This document shows positions 1 to 6,800 of a stretch of DNA of 22,019 nucleotides, piece after piece. This DNA is from Flavobacteriaceae bacterium (GTDB lineage Bacteria; Bacteroidota; Bacteroidia; Flavobacteriales; Flavobacteriaceae). Made by a program: the position numbers and the translations under genes. Every line of letters begins with the position of its first letter. Position 1 is the stretch's first letter. The stretch lies in contig PATA01000020.1 in NCBI GenBank assembly GCA_002713495.1, positions 1 through 22,019 of the forward strand, in the 5' to 3' direction. The notes beneath the pieces were generated by a model. The model saw nothing but the letters and a program-made list of their open reading frames with translations, ran no database searches and was not told the origin of the DNA.

Positions 1-53
1 ATAAACCGAAAATGTAAAATATTGGTCATGAATGGATTACGAGGTTGGGTTTC

Positions 54-80
54 ACCGGTTTAGTTCCCGTCCAGACCGCA
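54..80 (+). other. degenerate tRNA 3'-end-like fragment (Asp-like acceptor)
   Basis: The layout resembles a tRNA T-arm plus acceptor strand: ACCGG (54-58), a seven-base loop TTTAGTT (59-65), CCCGT (66-70), then CCAGACC (71-77) and GCA. From memory, CCCGTCCAGACCGCA resembles the end of Bacteroidota tRNA-Asp genes. The T-loop lacks the TTCRA consensus, one stem pair is a C-C mismatch, and no matching GGTCTGG acceptor strand or anticodon arm lies in the preceding 53 bases. This is therefore not an intact tRNA. It could be a duplicated tRNA end left by an integrated element, or chance. Confidence 0.25.
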
Positions 81-95
81 ACCACTTCGAAATTT

Positions 96-122
96 ATAAC
101 TCCTTGATTATCAAGGAGTTAT
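96..122. repeat. perfect 12-bp palindrome with 3-base loop
   Basis: ATAACTCCTTGA (96-107) and its exact complement (111-122) flank the loop TTA. Farther out, AACCAC (80-85) and GTGGTT (131-136) form a second, outer stem, so the whole 80-136 stretch can fold into a long interrupted hairpin. A short T-rich run (TATTTTAG) follows the inner stem, so it could act as a terminator. The two-tier stem lying between two tRNA-like sequences also suits a recombination site. Confidence 0.5.
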
Positions 123-129
123 TATTTTA

Positions 130-146
130 GGTGGTTCGAATCCCTC
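130..146 (+). other. T-arm-like sequence
   Basis: GGTGG, the canonical seven-base T-loop TTCGAAT (135-141) and CCCTC look like a tRNA T-arm, but only three or four of the five stem pairs can form and no acceptor partner or upstream tRNA body is present. It may be a remnant of a tRNA gene disturbed by integration. Confidence 0.2.
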
Positions 147-177
147 CCTGTTTTTAATAATATCATGTAATTATATA

Positions 178-202
178 AAAATCAGTAGATTACACTGATT
201 TT
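178..202 (-). terminator. hairpin terminator for the minus-strand gene at 323-646
   Basis: AAAATCAGT (178-186) pairs perfectly with ACTGATTTT (194-202) around a seven-base loop. Read on the minus strand, the stem runs directly into a T tract (TTTTTATAT), the form of a Rho-independent terminator. It lies about 120 bases downstream of the stop of the 107-aa gene. The stem is AT-rich, so strength is uncertain. Confidence 0.45.
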
Positions 203-222
203 GGAAAAGATAAGTAATTAAA

Positions 223-238
223 GTGTGTTATAAATTTG
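223..238 (+). repeat. inverted partial copy of the 35-bp repeat (R0)
   Basis: GTGTGTTATAAATTTG matches 14 of 16 bases with the reverse complement of the left part of the 35-bp element at 691-725. It ends in TAAATTTG, a perfect TAnnTTTG (-7-like) box on the plus strand. Together with the copy at 691 it brackets the 107-aa gene in opposite orientation. A match of this length in an AT-rich genome could be partly chance. Confidence 0.35.
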
Positions 239-322
239 TCATATAGAGGATGATTCATAAAAAATTCAGAATTGTCAATCCCAATCTAAGGGAAACTAAC
301 TATCAATATTAACTCAATGATT

Positions 323-646
323 TCAAAATTCTAAACTAGAGATGTAGTTTCTTATATCGTAATAAAATTGAGTTTTGAATTCTTCAGAGAGTTGAGAGTA
401 TAAATCAGGTCCTCCAATATTTTCAATCTCTCCTTCTTCAAACCACTTTTCAATTTTACTTTTTGATAAGTTTAAATGTTGATTTAAATAATTGATGAAT
501 TCATATAGTGATTCTTTATTTTCAATAGTTAGATAAAAGATCCCCTCTTCTTCAATTTCAATATTTTCCAAATTCTTGATTTGTTCCACAATTTCTTTCG
601 TTCCAGTTAATTGTATGAAATCTTGACCGAATGTATATATTTCCAT
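323..646 (-). CDS. hypothetical protein, 107 aa
   Basis: I do not recognise this protein. It is acidic, soluble and without a signal peptide or membrane segment. The N-terminal half looks like a small alpha/beta fold with alternating hydrophobic residues (EGIFYLTIEN near residues 34-43), followed by a helical stretch rich in leucine and asparagine. The C-terminal part contains WFEEGEIENIGGPDLYSQL. ATG start; the conserved 35-bp element begins 44 bases upstream and supplies a promoter-like TAATTTTG (690-697) on this strand. The stop is followed by a hairpin at 178-202. It is the leftmost member of the orphan-gene array, and single transcription units with their own upstream element fit its layout. 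Confidence 0.7.
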   Translation of the reverse strand: MEIYTFGQDFIQLTGTKEIVEQIKNLENIEIEEEGIFYLTIENKESLYEFINYLNQHLNLSKSKIEKWFEEGEIENIGGPDLYSQLSEEFKTQFYYDIRNYISSLEF

Positions 647-690
647 AGTATATATTTTATAGTTTAGTTTTTCTCTAAACCCTAATTTAC

Positions 691-725
691 AAAATTATAA
701 CACAGGTAAAATCGTATAACTCAGA
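691..725. repeat. 35-bp repeat, copy R1
   Basis: Full copy: starts AAAATTATAACACAGG and ends ATCGTATAACTCAGA. Similarity continues to the left (677-690, AAACCCTAATTTAC) when compared with the copy at 1706. On the minus strand it reads GTTATACG, then a 12-base block, then GTTATAATTTTG. The TAATTTTG box (690-697) matches the Bacteroidota -7 consensus TAnnTTTG, and a TTA (717-719) sits 19 bases upstream where a -33 TTG is expected. It lies upstream of the minus-strand 107-aa gene. Confidence 0.85.
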
Positions 726-789
726 GTAACATAAAAACTAAATGTGTAATAAAACAAAAACAATTTTATATTTATAAAAAATAAATAAT

Positions 790-960
790 ATGGAATTAAA
801 GATAAAGTGTATAGAAAATTGGAACGAACCACCTAATTATTCAACGACTTTTGAATATTTAGATAAACTTGTAGATGGTTTATCAAATAGTATGGTTGGA
901 CTAGAGTGGGAGGATTGTGAAGTTGGAGAAGAAATTACAGTTAATCCTGATCACATGTAA
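790..960 (+). CDS. hypothetical small protein, 56 aa
   Basis: An ATG ORF of 56 codons runs from the AT-rich leader after repeat R1 to a TAA embedded in repeat R2. The product begins MELKIKCIENWNEPP and ends EEITVNPDHM; it is acidic, with two cysteines and three tryptophans, and has no signal peptide or membrane helix. I do not recognise it. Support for a real gene is the clean start after an AT-rich leader, protein-like residue composition in an AT-rich sequence, and its fit exactly between two repeat copies, as for the larger neighbours. It is on the strand opposite to the genes on both sides. Confidence 0.55.
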   Translation: MELKIKCIENWNEPPNYSTTFEYLDKLVDGLSNSMVGLEWEDCEVGEEITVNPDHM

Positions 961-976
961 AATCGTATAATACAGA
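952..976. repeat. 35-bp repeat, partial copy R2 (25 bp)
   Basis: CACATGTAAAATCGTATAA followed by TACAGA matches the right-hand 25 bases of the full element with three differences. The left part carrying the TAATTTTG promoter-like box is missing. It overlaps the TAA stop of the 56-aa plus-strand gene and lies just past the stop of the minus-strand 237-aa gene, so it does not sit upstream of any minus-strand gene. This argues that the element is not only a promoter. Confidence 0.75.
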
Positions 977-978
977 TT

Positions 979-1692
979 TTAACTCCAAAGTTTTTTCATT
1001 TCAAATTCTATTGGAGACATTCCCTCACTTTCAGACAAGTTTCGTATCGTATTTTGAAAATTAGAATAACTTTCATAATCAGTTATTCTCGACCATGGTT
1101 TTAAATCCAAATAATATTGTTCACCTTTTTTTGTAATTCTTTTTTGAAACTTATTTCTGTATATTTCATTTTTATATATACTTTTTAAAACTATATTATC
1201 TATTGGAATATGGATATGTGAAATATTTCTGTTAAATCTTTTACAAAATTCTATATCAGTATCTTTTGTTGTGTGAAAATAAGTTAGAAAGTATTTTATA
1301 AGGATGTTGACCATTTTTTGTCTATGACCAATTGACATATAATCAAATGGAGGTGTATTATCTGACAAACCATGATTAGAAGTAATAATCTTTTTGTACC
1401 AATTATCTAGTTCAAAAACATCTAAAGGAAACCCATCTTTAATTAAATTAAAAACATTGTCTTTTACTTTTTGACACTTTTCTTCATATTCCGATCTCTT
1501 TTCACCCTCTAATCGATGTATGAATCTTAATCCTCTGATATTTTTTTCAGAGTCAACAGGGTCACTGTAAAAAAAGTTCCTACTAAAAGTTTTCCATGTT
1601 CCATTTAACCAGTTTTCTTTATTAAAAACATCTATACTCCAAGGTTTGACCGATTTGTGGTCTTTAAACTTTTTGAATTCTTCATTTATCAT
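979..1692 (-). CDS. hypothetical protein, 237 aa
   Basis: I cannot name this protein. It is soluble, basic-acidic mixed and rich in aromatic residues, with no signal peptide or membrane helix. Notable stretches are SIGHRQKMVNILIKYFLTYF (mid-protein helix), HIHIPIDNIVLKSIYKNEIY, and a C-terminal PWSRITDYESYSNFQ...MSPIEFEMKKLW. The combination of a 'H-x-P-I-D' element and a C-terminal 'Y-x-x-F/Q ... PxxxExxxW' pattern recalls a family of hypothetical proteins I have seen in accessory regions and prophages, but I cannot give it a function. ATG start, with repeat R3 beginning 13 bases upstream; its stop lies 2 bases from repeat R2. Confidence 0.75.
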   Translation of the reverse strand: MINEEFKKFKDHKSVKPWSIDVFNKENWLNGTWKTFSRNFFYSDPVDSEKNIRGLRFIHRLEGEKRSEYEEKCQKVKDNVFNLIKDGFPLDVFELDNWYKKIITSNHGLSDNTPPFDYMSIGHRQKMVNILIKYFLTYFHTTKDTDIEFCKRFNRNISHIHIPIDNIVLKSIYKNEIYRNKFQKRITKKGEQYYLDLKPWSRITDYESYSNFQNTIRNLSESEGMSPIEFEMKKLWS

Positions 1693-1705
1693 AAACCCAA
1701 TTCAT

Positions 1706-1740
1706 AAAATTATAACATAGGTAAAATCGTATAACTCAGA
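1706..1740. repeat. 35-bp repeat, copy R3
   Basis: Full copy differing from R1 by one base (ACATAGG instead of ACACAGG). Left-hand similarity to R1 extends to 1693 (AAACCC at 1693-1698). It starts 13 bases upstream of the minus-strand 237-aa gene. Its -7-like box on that strand is TAATTTTA, one base off consensus. Confidence 0.85.
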
Positions 1741-1759
1741 ACCCTTCAAAATAATCAGA

Positions 1760-2098
1760 TTATTTTACTTTGTAGAAATCAAATAAAATTTCCCCCAAAA
1801 CATTTTGTATTTCATTAATTGAAATATCTGAGTCAAACATACCTATTCTACCTACTTCCCCTAACTCTTCAATAAAACCACATTTTGTTTCACAATATCC
1901 CCCAGATATCATTTCAAAATCAGTTTCTAACATAGATAATCTTTGATCATACTCGGGATGGTCAGGGTTTAAAATAAGAACATATCCTTGAAAATCAGGT
2001 CCTAATCCATATTGTTCACTAAGTTCTTCAACAGAGGAACATCCTTCTAAAAACTTATCTTTTAATTCTTCATATGTTTTTTTACAAAGATCACTCAT
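1760..2098 (-). CDS. hypothetical protein, 112 aa
   Basis: An acidic soluble protein that I do not recognise. It starts MSDLCKKTYEELKDKF and has four cysteines, two of them in GGYCETKCGF (residues about 66-75), a CxxxC pair that could bind metal or form a disulfide. The protein has no signal peptide and no membrane segment. ATG start; repeat R4 lies 29 bases upstream with a perfect TAATTTTG box on this strand. The stop is 20 bases from repeat R3. One gene between two repeat copies, as with its neighbours. Confidence 0.7.
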   Translation of the reverse strand: MSDLCKKTYEELKDKFLEGCSSVEELSEQYGLGPDFQGYVLILNPDHPEYDQRLSMLETDFEMISGGYCETKCGFIEELGEVGRIGMFDSDISINEIQNVLGEILFDFYKVK

Positions 2099-2127
2099 AA
2101 TTAAATATTTTTTTTAACTCAATATAC

Positions 2128-2162
2128 AAAATTATAACACAGGTAAAATCGTATAACACAGA
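2128..2162. repeat. 35-bp repeat, copy R4
   Basis: Full copy differing from R1 by one base (ATAACACAGA rather than ATAACTCAGA). On the minus strand it has the intact TAATTTTG box (2127-2134) 29 bases upstream of the 112-aa gene. On the plus side it precedes the methyltransferase gene by about 48 bases, so it lies between divergent genes. Confidence 0.85.
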
Positions 2163-2209
2163 ACTCATTTATACTTTTATTGTGTAGCTGTTTTTTTTAT
2201 TTTAGATAT

Positions 2210-2923
2210 ATGGATAAAAAGTTAGATGAATATAATTCTGATTCGGCTCTTCATTACATGTTCTACAGGCCTCCATTACATCAATTTCTTTTAGGTAGAA
2301 TTTTTAAAGATCAGGTATTTAATAATGTTCTTGATGTTGGTTGTGGTACTGGAAATTCTTCTATAGCATTATCTATGTACAGTGAATCTGTAACAGGATA
2401 TGATCCAAGTATATCAATGATTCATAAGACTCAAAATCATTCAAAAATCAATTATACGTTTGAATTGGATCAGTTATTAGATAATTATAGTTTAATTGTT
2501 TTTTTCGGATCGTTGTTTTATGTAGATGATAAATCGTTCAGTTTATATCAAAATAAATTAACTAGAGGAGGTTTTTTATTATGCTGTGATTTTCAAATAT
2601 TATATGAACCTGTATTGTCAAAATTAGAGTTATATATAGATGAAATTGAATATGATCATTTTAAAAACTTGGACTCATATAACACAAATTCATTCGTATT
2701 AATTAAATCTGAGAAATTTGAAACAGAATTTAGCTGTCAACTAAATGAATTAACTCATTTATTATTATCGGAAAGCCACATCAAAAAACAATTAATCCAG
2801 AAATATGAAATCTCAAATATTTTTAAAAATTTGATAGAGGAATTAATGATTCATTACTCACAAAATGAAATAAAAATTAAGGCAAATCTTTTCTACAGCT
2901 ATTATAGAAAGAATTCAATTTAA
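2210..2923 (+). CDS. class I SAM-dependent methyltransferase, 237 aa
   Basis: Residues 40-48 read VLDVGCGTG, the glycine-rich motif I that binds S-adenosylmethionine in Rossmann-fold methyltransferases, and VTGYDPS (61-67) supplies the acidic residue after strand beta-2. LIVFFGSLFYVDD and a following LTRGGFLLCCDFQ fit motifs IV and VI of the Methyltransf_11/25 type. The C-terminal third is helical and variable, so the substrate (small molecule, lipid, RNA or protein) cannot be read. I chose ATG at 2210; an upstream in-frame TTG at 2180 would add ten residues unlike the family's start. No restriction-enzyme partner is nearby and the motifs are not those of typical DNA methylases. It is the last gene next to the repeat array. 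Confidence 0.8.
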   Translation: MDKKLDEYNSDSALHYMFYRPPLHQFLLGRIFKDQVFNNVLDVGCGTGNSSIALSMYSESVTGYDPSISMIHKTQNHSKINYTFELDQLLDNYSLIVFFGSLFYVDDKSFSLYQNKLTRGGFLLCCDFQILYEPVLSKLELYIDEIEYDHFKNLDSYNTNSFVLIKSEKFETEFSCQLNELTHLLLSESHIKKQLIQKYEISNIFKNLIEELMIHYSQNEIKIKANLFYSYYRKNSI

Positions 2924-2966
2924 GTTGTAAAAGATTTAGTTATGCTGCAGCTTTTAGAAAAACCTA

Positions 2967-3407
2967 TCAACGAATCATTGACATTGTCTTGTCTAGTAAT
3001 TTAATTTTATAATCTGATTGGTTAGTCGTTTTATGGTAATCAATAATTTGAAACTTATATCTAAAGGTTTGTCCCATTCTTCCTACTTTATGATCATTCA
3101 TAATATAAAAAACACCATCTTCTTCAATATTACTAATAATTAGATGGTTGTGAGAAAAACTATATGAGTACTCCCTTCCCTCTGGCTCCTTGACTCTTTC
3201 AACTTCTTTTTCCCAGTAAATATCTTTTATTCTATACTTACTTCTGTTAACTTTTAATTCTTTACCAAACTTTTTAAAGTGTCTTTCTTTTTGTTTTTTG
3301 GTATTAGGAATCCATTCTAAACTACCTTTGAGACTAAAATTATGGTTGTCAAAGTGTAGTCCAATGATTTTATCCAATAACTCCTTTAAATTAACTTGGG
3401 AAATCAA
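2967..3407 (-). CDS. hypothetical protein, 146 aa
   Basis: Unrecognised basic soluble protein. It has no signal peptide. The N-terminal part is lysine-rich (IPNTKKQKERHFKKFGKELK, residues 33-52); the C-terminal half is beta-rich, with YSFSHNHLIISNIEEDGVFY, suggesting a compact beta-sheet domain that might bind nucleic acid, which is only a guess. The frame has an in-frame TAG shortly upstream and no early ATG, so translation most likely begins at TTG (3405-3407). The gene starts 27 bases after the stop of the 66-aa gene and may share its transcript. Confidence 0.65.
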   Translation of the reverse strand: MISQVNLKELLDKIIGLHFDNHNFSLKGSLEWIPNTKKQKERHFKKFGKELKVNRSKYRIKDIYWEKEVERVKEPEGREYSYSFSHNHLIISNIEEDGVFYIMNDHKVGRMGQTFRYKFQIIDYHKTTNQSDYKIKLLDKTMSMIR

Positions 3408-3434
3408 TGTTATTAAGGTCTAGGTTAAAACAAG

Positions 3435-3635
3435 TTAATCTTTCCAATCGTCTCCAATGTAGTCAACTTCAAAACTAAGTTCATCCTCACCGGTATCCTC
3501 ATATTTACCATTAGTATTTATGAAGTCAATTAGCTCATCATCTTTCATTGATTCTAATTTTTTCTTGAGGTCTGGTTGGTCTTCAAGTTCCCACTCACAA
3601 TCTGTAATAACAGTTTTTTTACCATATACTTTCAT
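3435..3635 (-). CDS. hypothetical acidic small protein, 66 aa
   Basis: A short very acidic protein (about a third Asp plus Glu), starting MKVYGKKTVITDCEWELED and ending SFEVDYIGDDWKD. No signal peptide or membrane segment. Unrecognised; acidic small proteins of this kind occur in phage and plasmid accessory regions, but that is not a function. ATG start. A stretch at 3660-3676 upstream (CCTAATTTATAAAATTA) resembles the left flank of repeat R1, but the conserved right part of the element is not there. Followed after 27 bases by the 146-aa gene on the same strand. Confidence 0.65.
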   Translation of the reverse strand: MKVYGKKTVITDCEWELEDQPDLKKKLESMKDDELIDFINTNGKYEDTGEDELSFEVDYIGDDWKD

Positions 3636-3820
3636 AAGTTCAATATTTTAATTTTTATGAACCTAATTTATAAAATTAAATTATCATCGGACTTGTTGAG
3701 TTTTGACAAATAAAAAATACCCTGCAACTACATCTGCACTTAATCTTAAAGTATAAAAAATAGTCGTATTTTGGAAAAAATTTCTGCTATAATCTAACTA
3801 TTAACCTAAAATTTAAATCT

Positions 3821-6800
3821 GTGAATATATTTTCATTATCTCGCATTTCAAAGTTCATTTTATATTTCTTAATTACTGTCTATCCCCTTAATATTTTATC
3901 AGCACAAGGATTTGAAGGTTATTATCAAAATCCGAATATTCATAACAATACGATTGTGTTTGTAGCTGAAGGTGATCTTTGGACAGTACCTCTTAGTGGT
4001 GGCTTAGCACAAAGAATTACTACACATCCAGAGGAAGAAAATTTTCCATCAATCTCTCCTGACGGTAAAACTATTGCTTTTTCTGCGAGCTATGAAGGGC
4101 CTTTGGAAGTTTATACAATGCCTGTTGAAGGAGGTATACCAAAACGATGGACATATGAACGAGACGCGTCTGTAACAAATTCTTGGACACCGGATGGCAA
4201 GGTAATTTACAACACTAGAGCTTATTCTAAAGTACCTGATAATCAGATTATAACCATAGACTTGCTTACCAAGAACAAGACAAAAATTCCGCTTGCTCAA
4301 GCAAGTGAAGCAGCATATGATGCTAGTGGAAAAACAGTTTACTTTGTAAGACCAGCTTATCACAGAAATGTGACTAAAAGATATAAAGGTGGTACCGCTA
4401 GACAAATTTGGAAATTTACTGAAGGATCAAATGAAGCTATTAAGTTGACAAAAGATCACCTTGGCGAGAGTCATCATCCTATGTGGTTTTCCGGTAGAAT
4501 CTATTTTATCACAGATAGAGATGGCATCATGAATATTTGGTCCATGAATGAATCTGGTGAAGATCTAAAGCAGCATACTAATCATAAAGAATATGATGTT
4601 CGCTCTGCAAGTATTTCCAATGGTAATATTGTTTATCAAGTTGCTGCAGATTTATGGCATTACAATACAATTTCTAATGAGAGTAAAAAAATAAATATAA
4701 AGTTGGTATCTGATCTTGACCAATTGCGAGAGAATTGGGATGATAACCCCTCTCAATATATAACTTCTGTTCATTCTGATCCTAAAGGAGAAAAGATTGT
4801 CATAACAGCAAGAGGTAGAGTTTTTGTTGCTCCTGTCAAATCTGGTCGATTTGTATCCTTTACGGATAAGAAGAAAGTACGATACAGAGATGCAGTATTT
4901 TCTCATGACGGTGAAAAGATTTATGCGCTCTCTGATGAATCTGGAGAATTCGAATTCATAAGTATGCCCTCAAATGGGAAAGGATCACAAGAAAATATTA
5001 CTAGTAATGGTGACCTTCTTAGATATGGTGGTGTAACATCTTCTGATGGAAAATGGATAGCTTATGATGATTTAGAAAGTAATATGTATGTACTAAATAT
5101 TGCAACTGGAGTTAGCAAAAAAATCTCGACAAACCAAGAGGGTATAGGTGATTTTAGATGGTCTCCTGACAGCAAGTGGCTGGCATTTGTACAAACAGCC
5201 CTTAATACAATGTCACAAATCAAGATTTATAATGTTGATATTGGTGCTTCTTTTGACCTAACTACAGATAGAGCCAATAGTTTCAATCCAAGATGGAGTC
5301 CTGATGGAAAGTTTATTTACTTTCTATCAGATAGAAATTTCAAATCTTTAGTTGGAGGCCCTTGGGGTACTCGACAGCCTGAGCCCTACTTTGATGTTAG
5401 TGAAAAAATATACCATGTAGCATTAAAAAAAGGAACACGCTCTCCATTTAGAGAAAACGATGAACTTGAAGGCGATAACAATGAGGAGGATACCTCAACA
5501 AAAAAGCGGAATAAGAAAAATAAGAGTAAAGCAAATGAAGATTCACTGGTAGTTAAGATAGATCGCGCTGGAATAGAGAAAAGAATCATAGAAGTTCCAG
5601 TCAAGCCTGGGAATTATAATGGACTTGAGGTAAGTGAAAAAGCACTCTATGTGATGTCAAGTGAAACAGGTGTGAATGCCAAAAGACATTTGTCTTTTGT
5701 TAAAATTGACAATAAAGATATAGAACTAAAAACATTGGTGAGCGAGGTAAATTCATTTGAACTTTCTGGAAATCGTGAAAAAATTTTGTTAAGAAAAGGG
5801 AGAAGTTATCATATGATTGATGCAGGAACATCCAAATTAAGTGATCTTTCAAAAAATAAAATAGATTTGAGTGGGTGGAAGTTCCCAATCACGCCCAGAG
5901 AAGATTGGAAACAGATCTTTACAGATGCATGGCGTATGGAGCGAGATTATTTTTATGACAAGAATATGCACGGTGTCGATTGGGAAGCAATGCACACAAA
6001 ATACTTTCCGCTAGTTGATCGAGTTACAACACGTAACGAACTTTCAGATCTTATCGGAAGATTTGTTGGAGAGCTATCGGCTTTACATACAAGTGTCAGA
6101 GGTGGTGATCTAAGAGAGGACAATAAAAATATTTCAGTTGCAAGTTTAGGTGCTGTTTTTAGCAGAGATGAGAAAAATAAAGGTTTTAAAATCGATTACA
6201 TCTATAAAGTTGATCCAGACTACCCGAATGAAAAATCACCATTGGATGATCCTTATCTAGATGTTCGAGTTGGAGATATAATCACTAAAGTGAATGGTAA
6301 AGACGCATTATCAGCCATTGATATGGGAGAGTTAATTCGAAATGAATCTGGAAAACAAGTAAGAATTACACTCCTAAGAGGCACCTCATTTAGAGATATT
6401 ATCGTTAAGCCAATAGCAAGTGAATATAATCTTCGTTACCGTGATTGGGAATATAGCAATCGTCTTGATGTGGAGGAAAAGAGTGAAAACCAAATTGGAT
6501 ACATACACCTCAGAGCTATGGGTAGCAATGATATAAATCAGTTTTACCGTGAATTTTATCCGGTATTCAACAAGGCAGGCTTAATTGTGGATGTGAGGTA
6601 CAATTTTGGAGGAAATATTGATAGTTTTATTCTTGAAAAACTTTTGAGAAAAGCTTGGATGTATTGGAAAGGAAGATCGGGAGAACCATACTGGAATATG
6701 CCTTATGCATTCAGAGGTCATATAGTTGTACTCGTGAATGAAAACACTTATTCTGATGGTGAGGCATTTGCAGATGGATTTAAAAAATTAAAGTTGGGTA

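Larger units (their letters stand above)
1..322. other. gene-free left edge with tRNA-like debris and hairpins
   Basis: I see no convincing protein gene here. The stretch holds a degenerate tRNA 3'-end-like sequence (54-80), a perfect palindrome (96-122), a second T-arm-like sequence (130-146), a terminator-like hairpin (178-202) and an inverted partial copy of the repeat found further right (223-238). The only ORF I found starting near 252 would encode about 20 residues and is not supported. The mixture of tRNA-like pieces and palindromes suggests a recombination scar at the edge of an accessory region. Confidence 0.5.

Noticed and set aside
54..80. Intact tRNA-Asp gene
   Set aside because: No 5' acceptor strand, D-arm or anticodon arm precedes it, and the T-loop is not canonical.
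691..725. Xer/dif-like site
   Set aside because: AAATCGTATAA resembles an XerC half-site, but no XerD-like half-site follows a six-base spacer in any copy.
691..2162. Integron attC sites for the repeat array
   Set aside because: The element has no long imperfect palindrome and no proper GTTRRRY/RYYYAAC pair (GTTATAC has T at the second R position), and no integron integrase is visible, so I do not call an integron.
691..2162. CRISPR array
   Set aside because: Repeats are 35 bp but spacing is 226 to 730 bases with genes between, not short spacers, and no cas genes occur.
2210..2923. DNA methyltransferase of a restriction-modification system
   Set aside because: Motifs are those of small-molecule/general class I methyltransferases and no restriction subunit lies nearby.
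3788..3793. Sigma-70 promoter (TATAAT) for the tricorn gene
   Set aside because: No -35 hexamer at proper spacing, and Bacteroidota use a different consensus; kept out of the features.
4049..5888. Minus-strand ORFs inside the tricorn gene
   Set aside because: They are frame shadows of the long, clearly homologous plus-strand gene.
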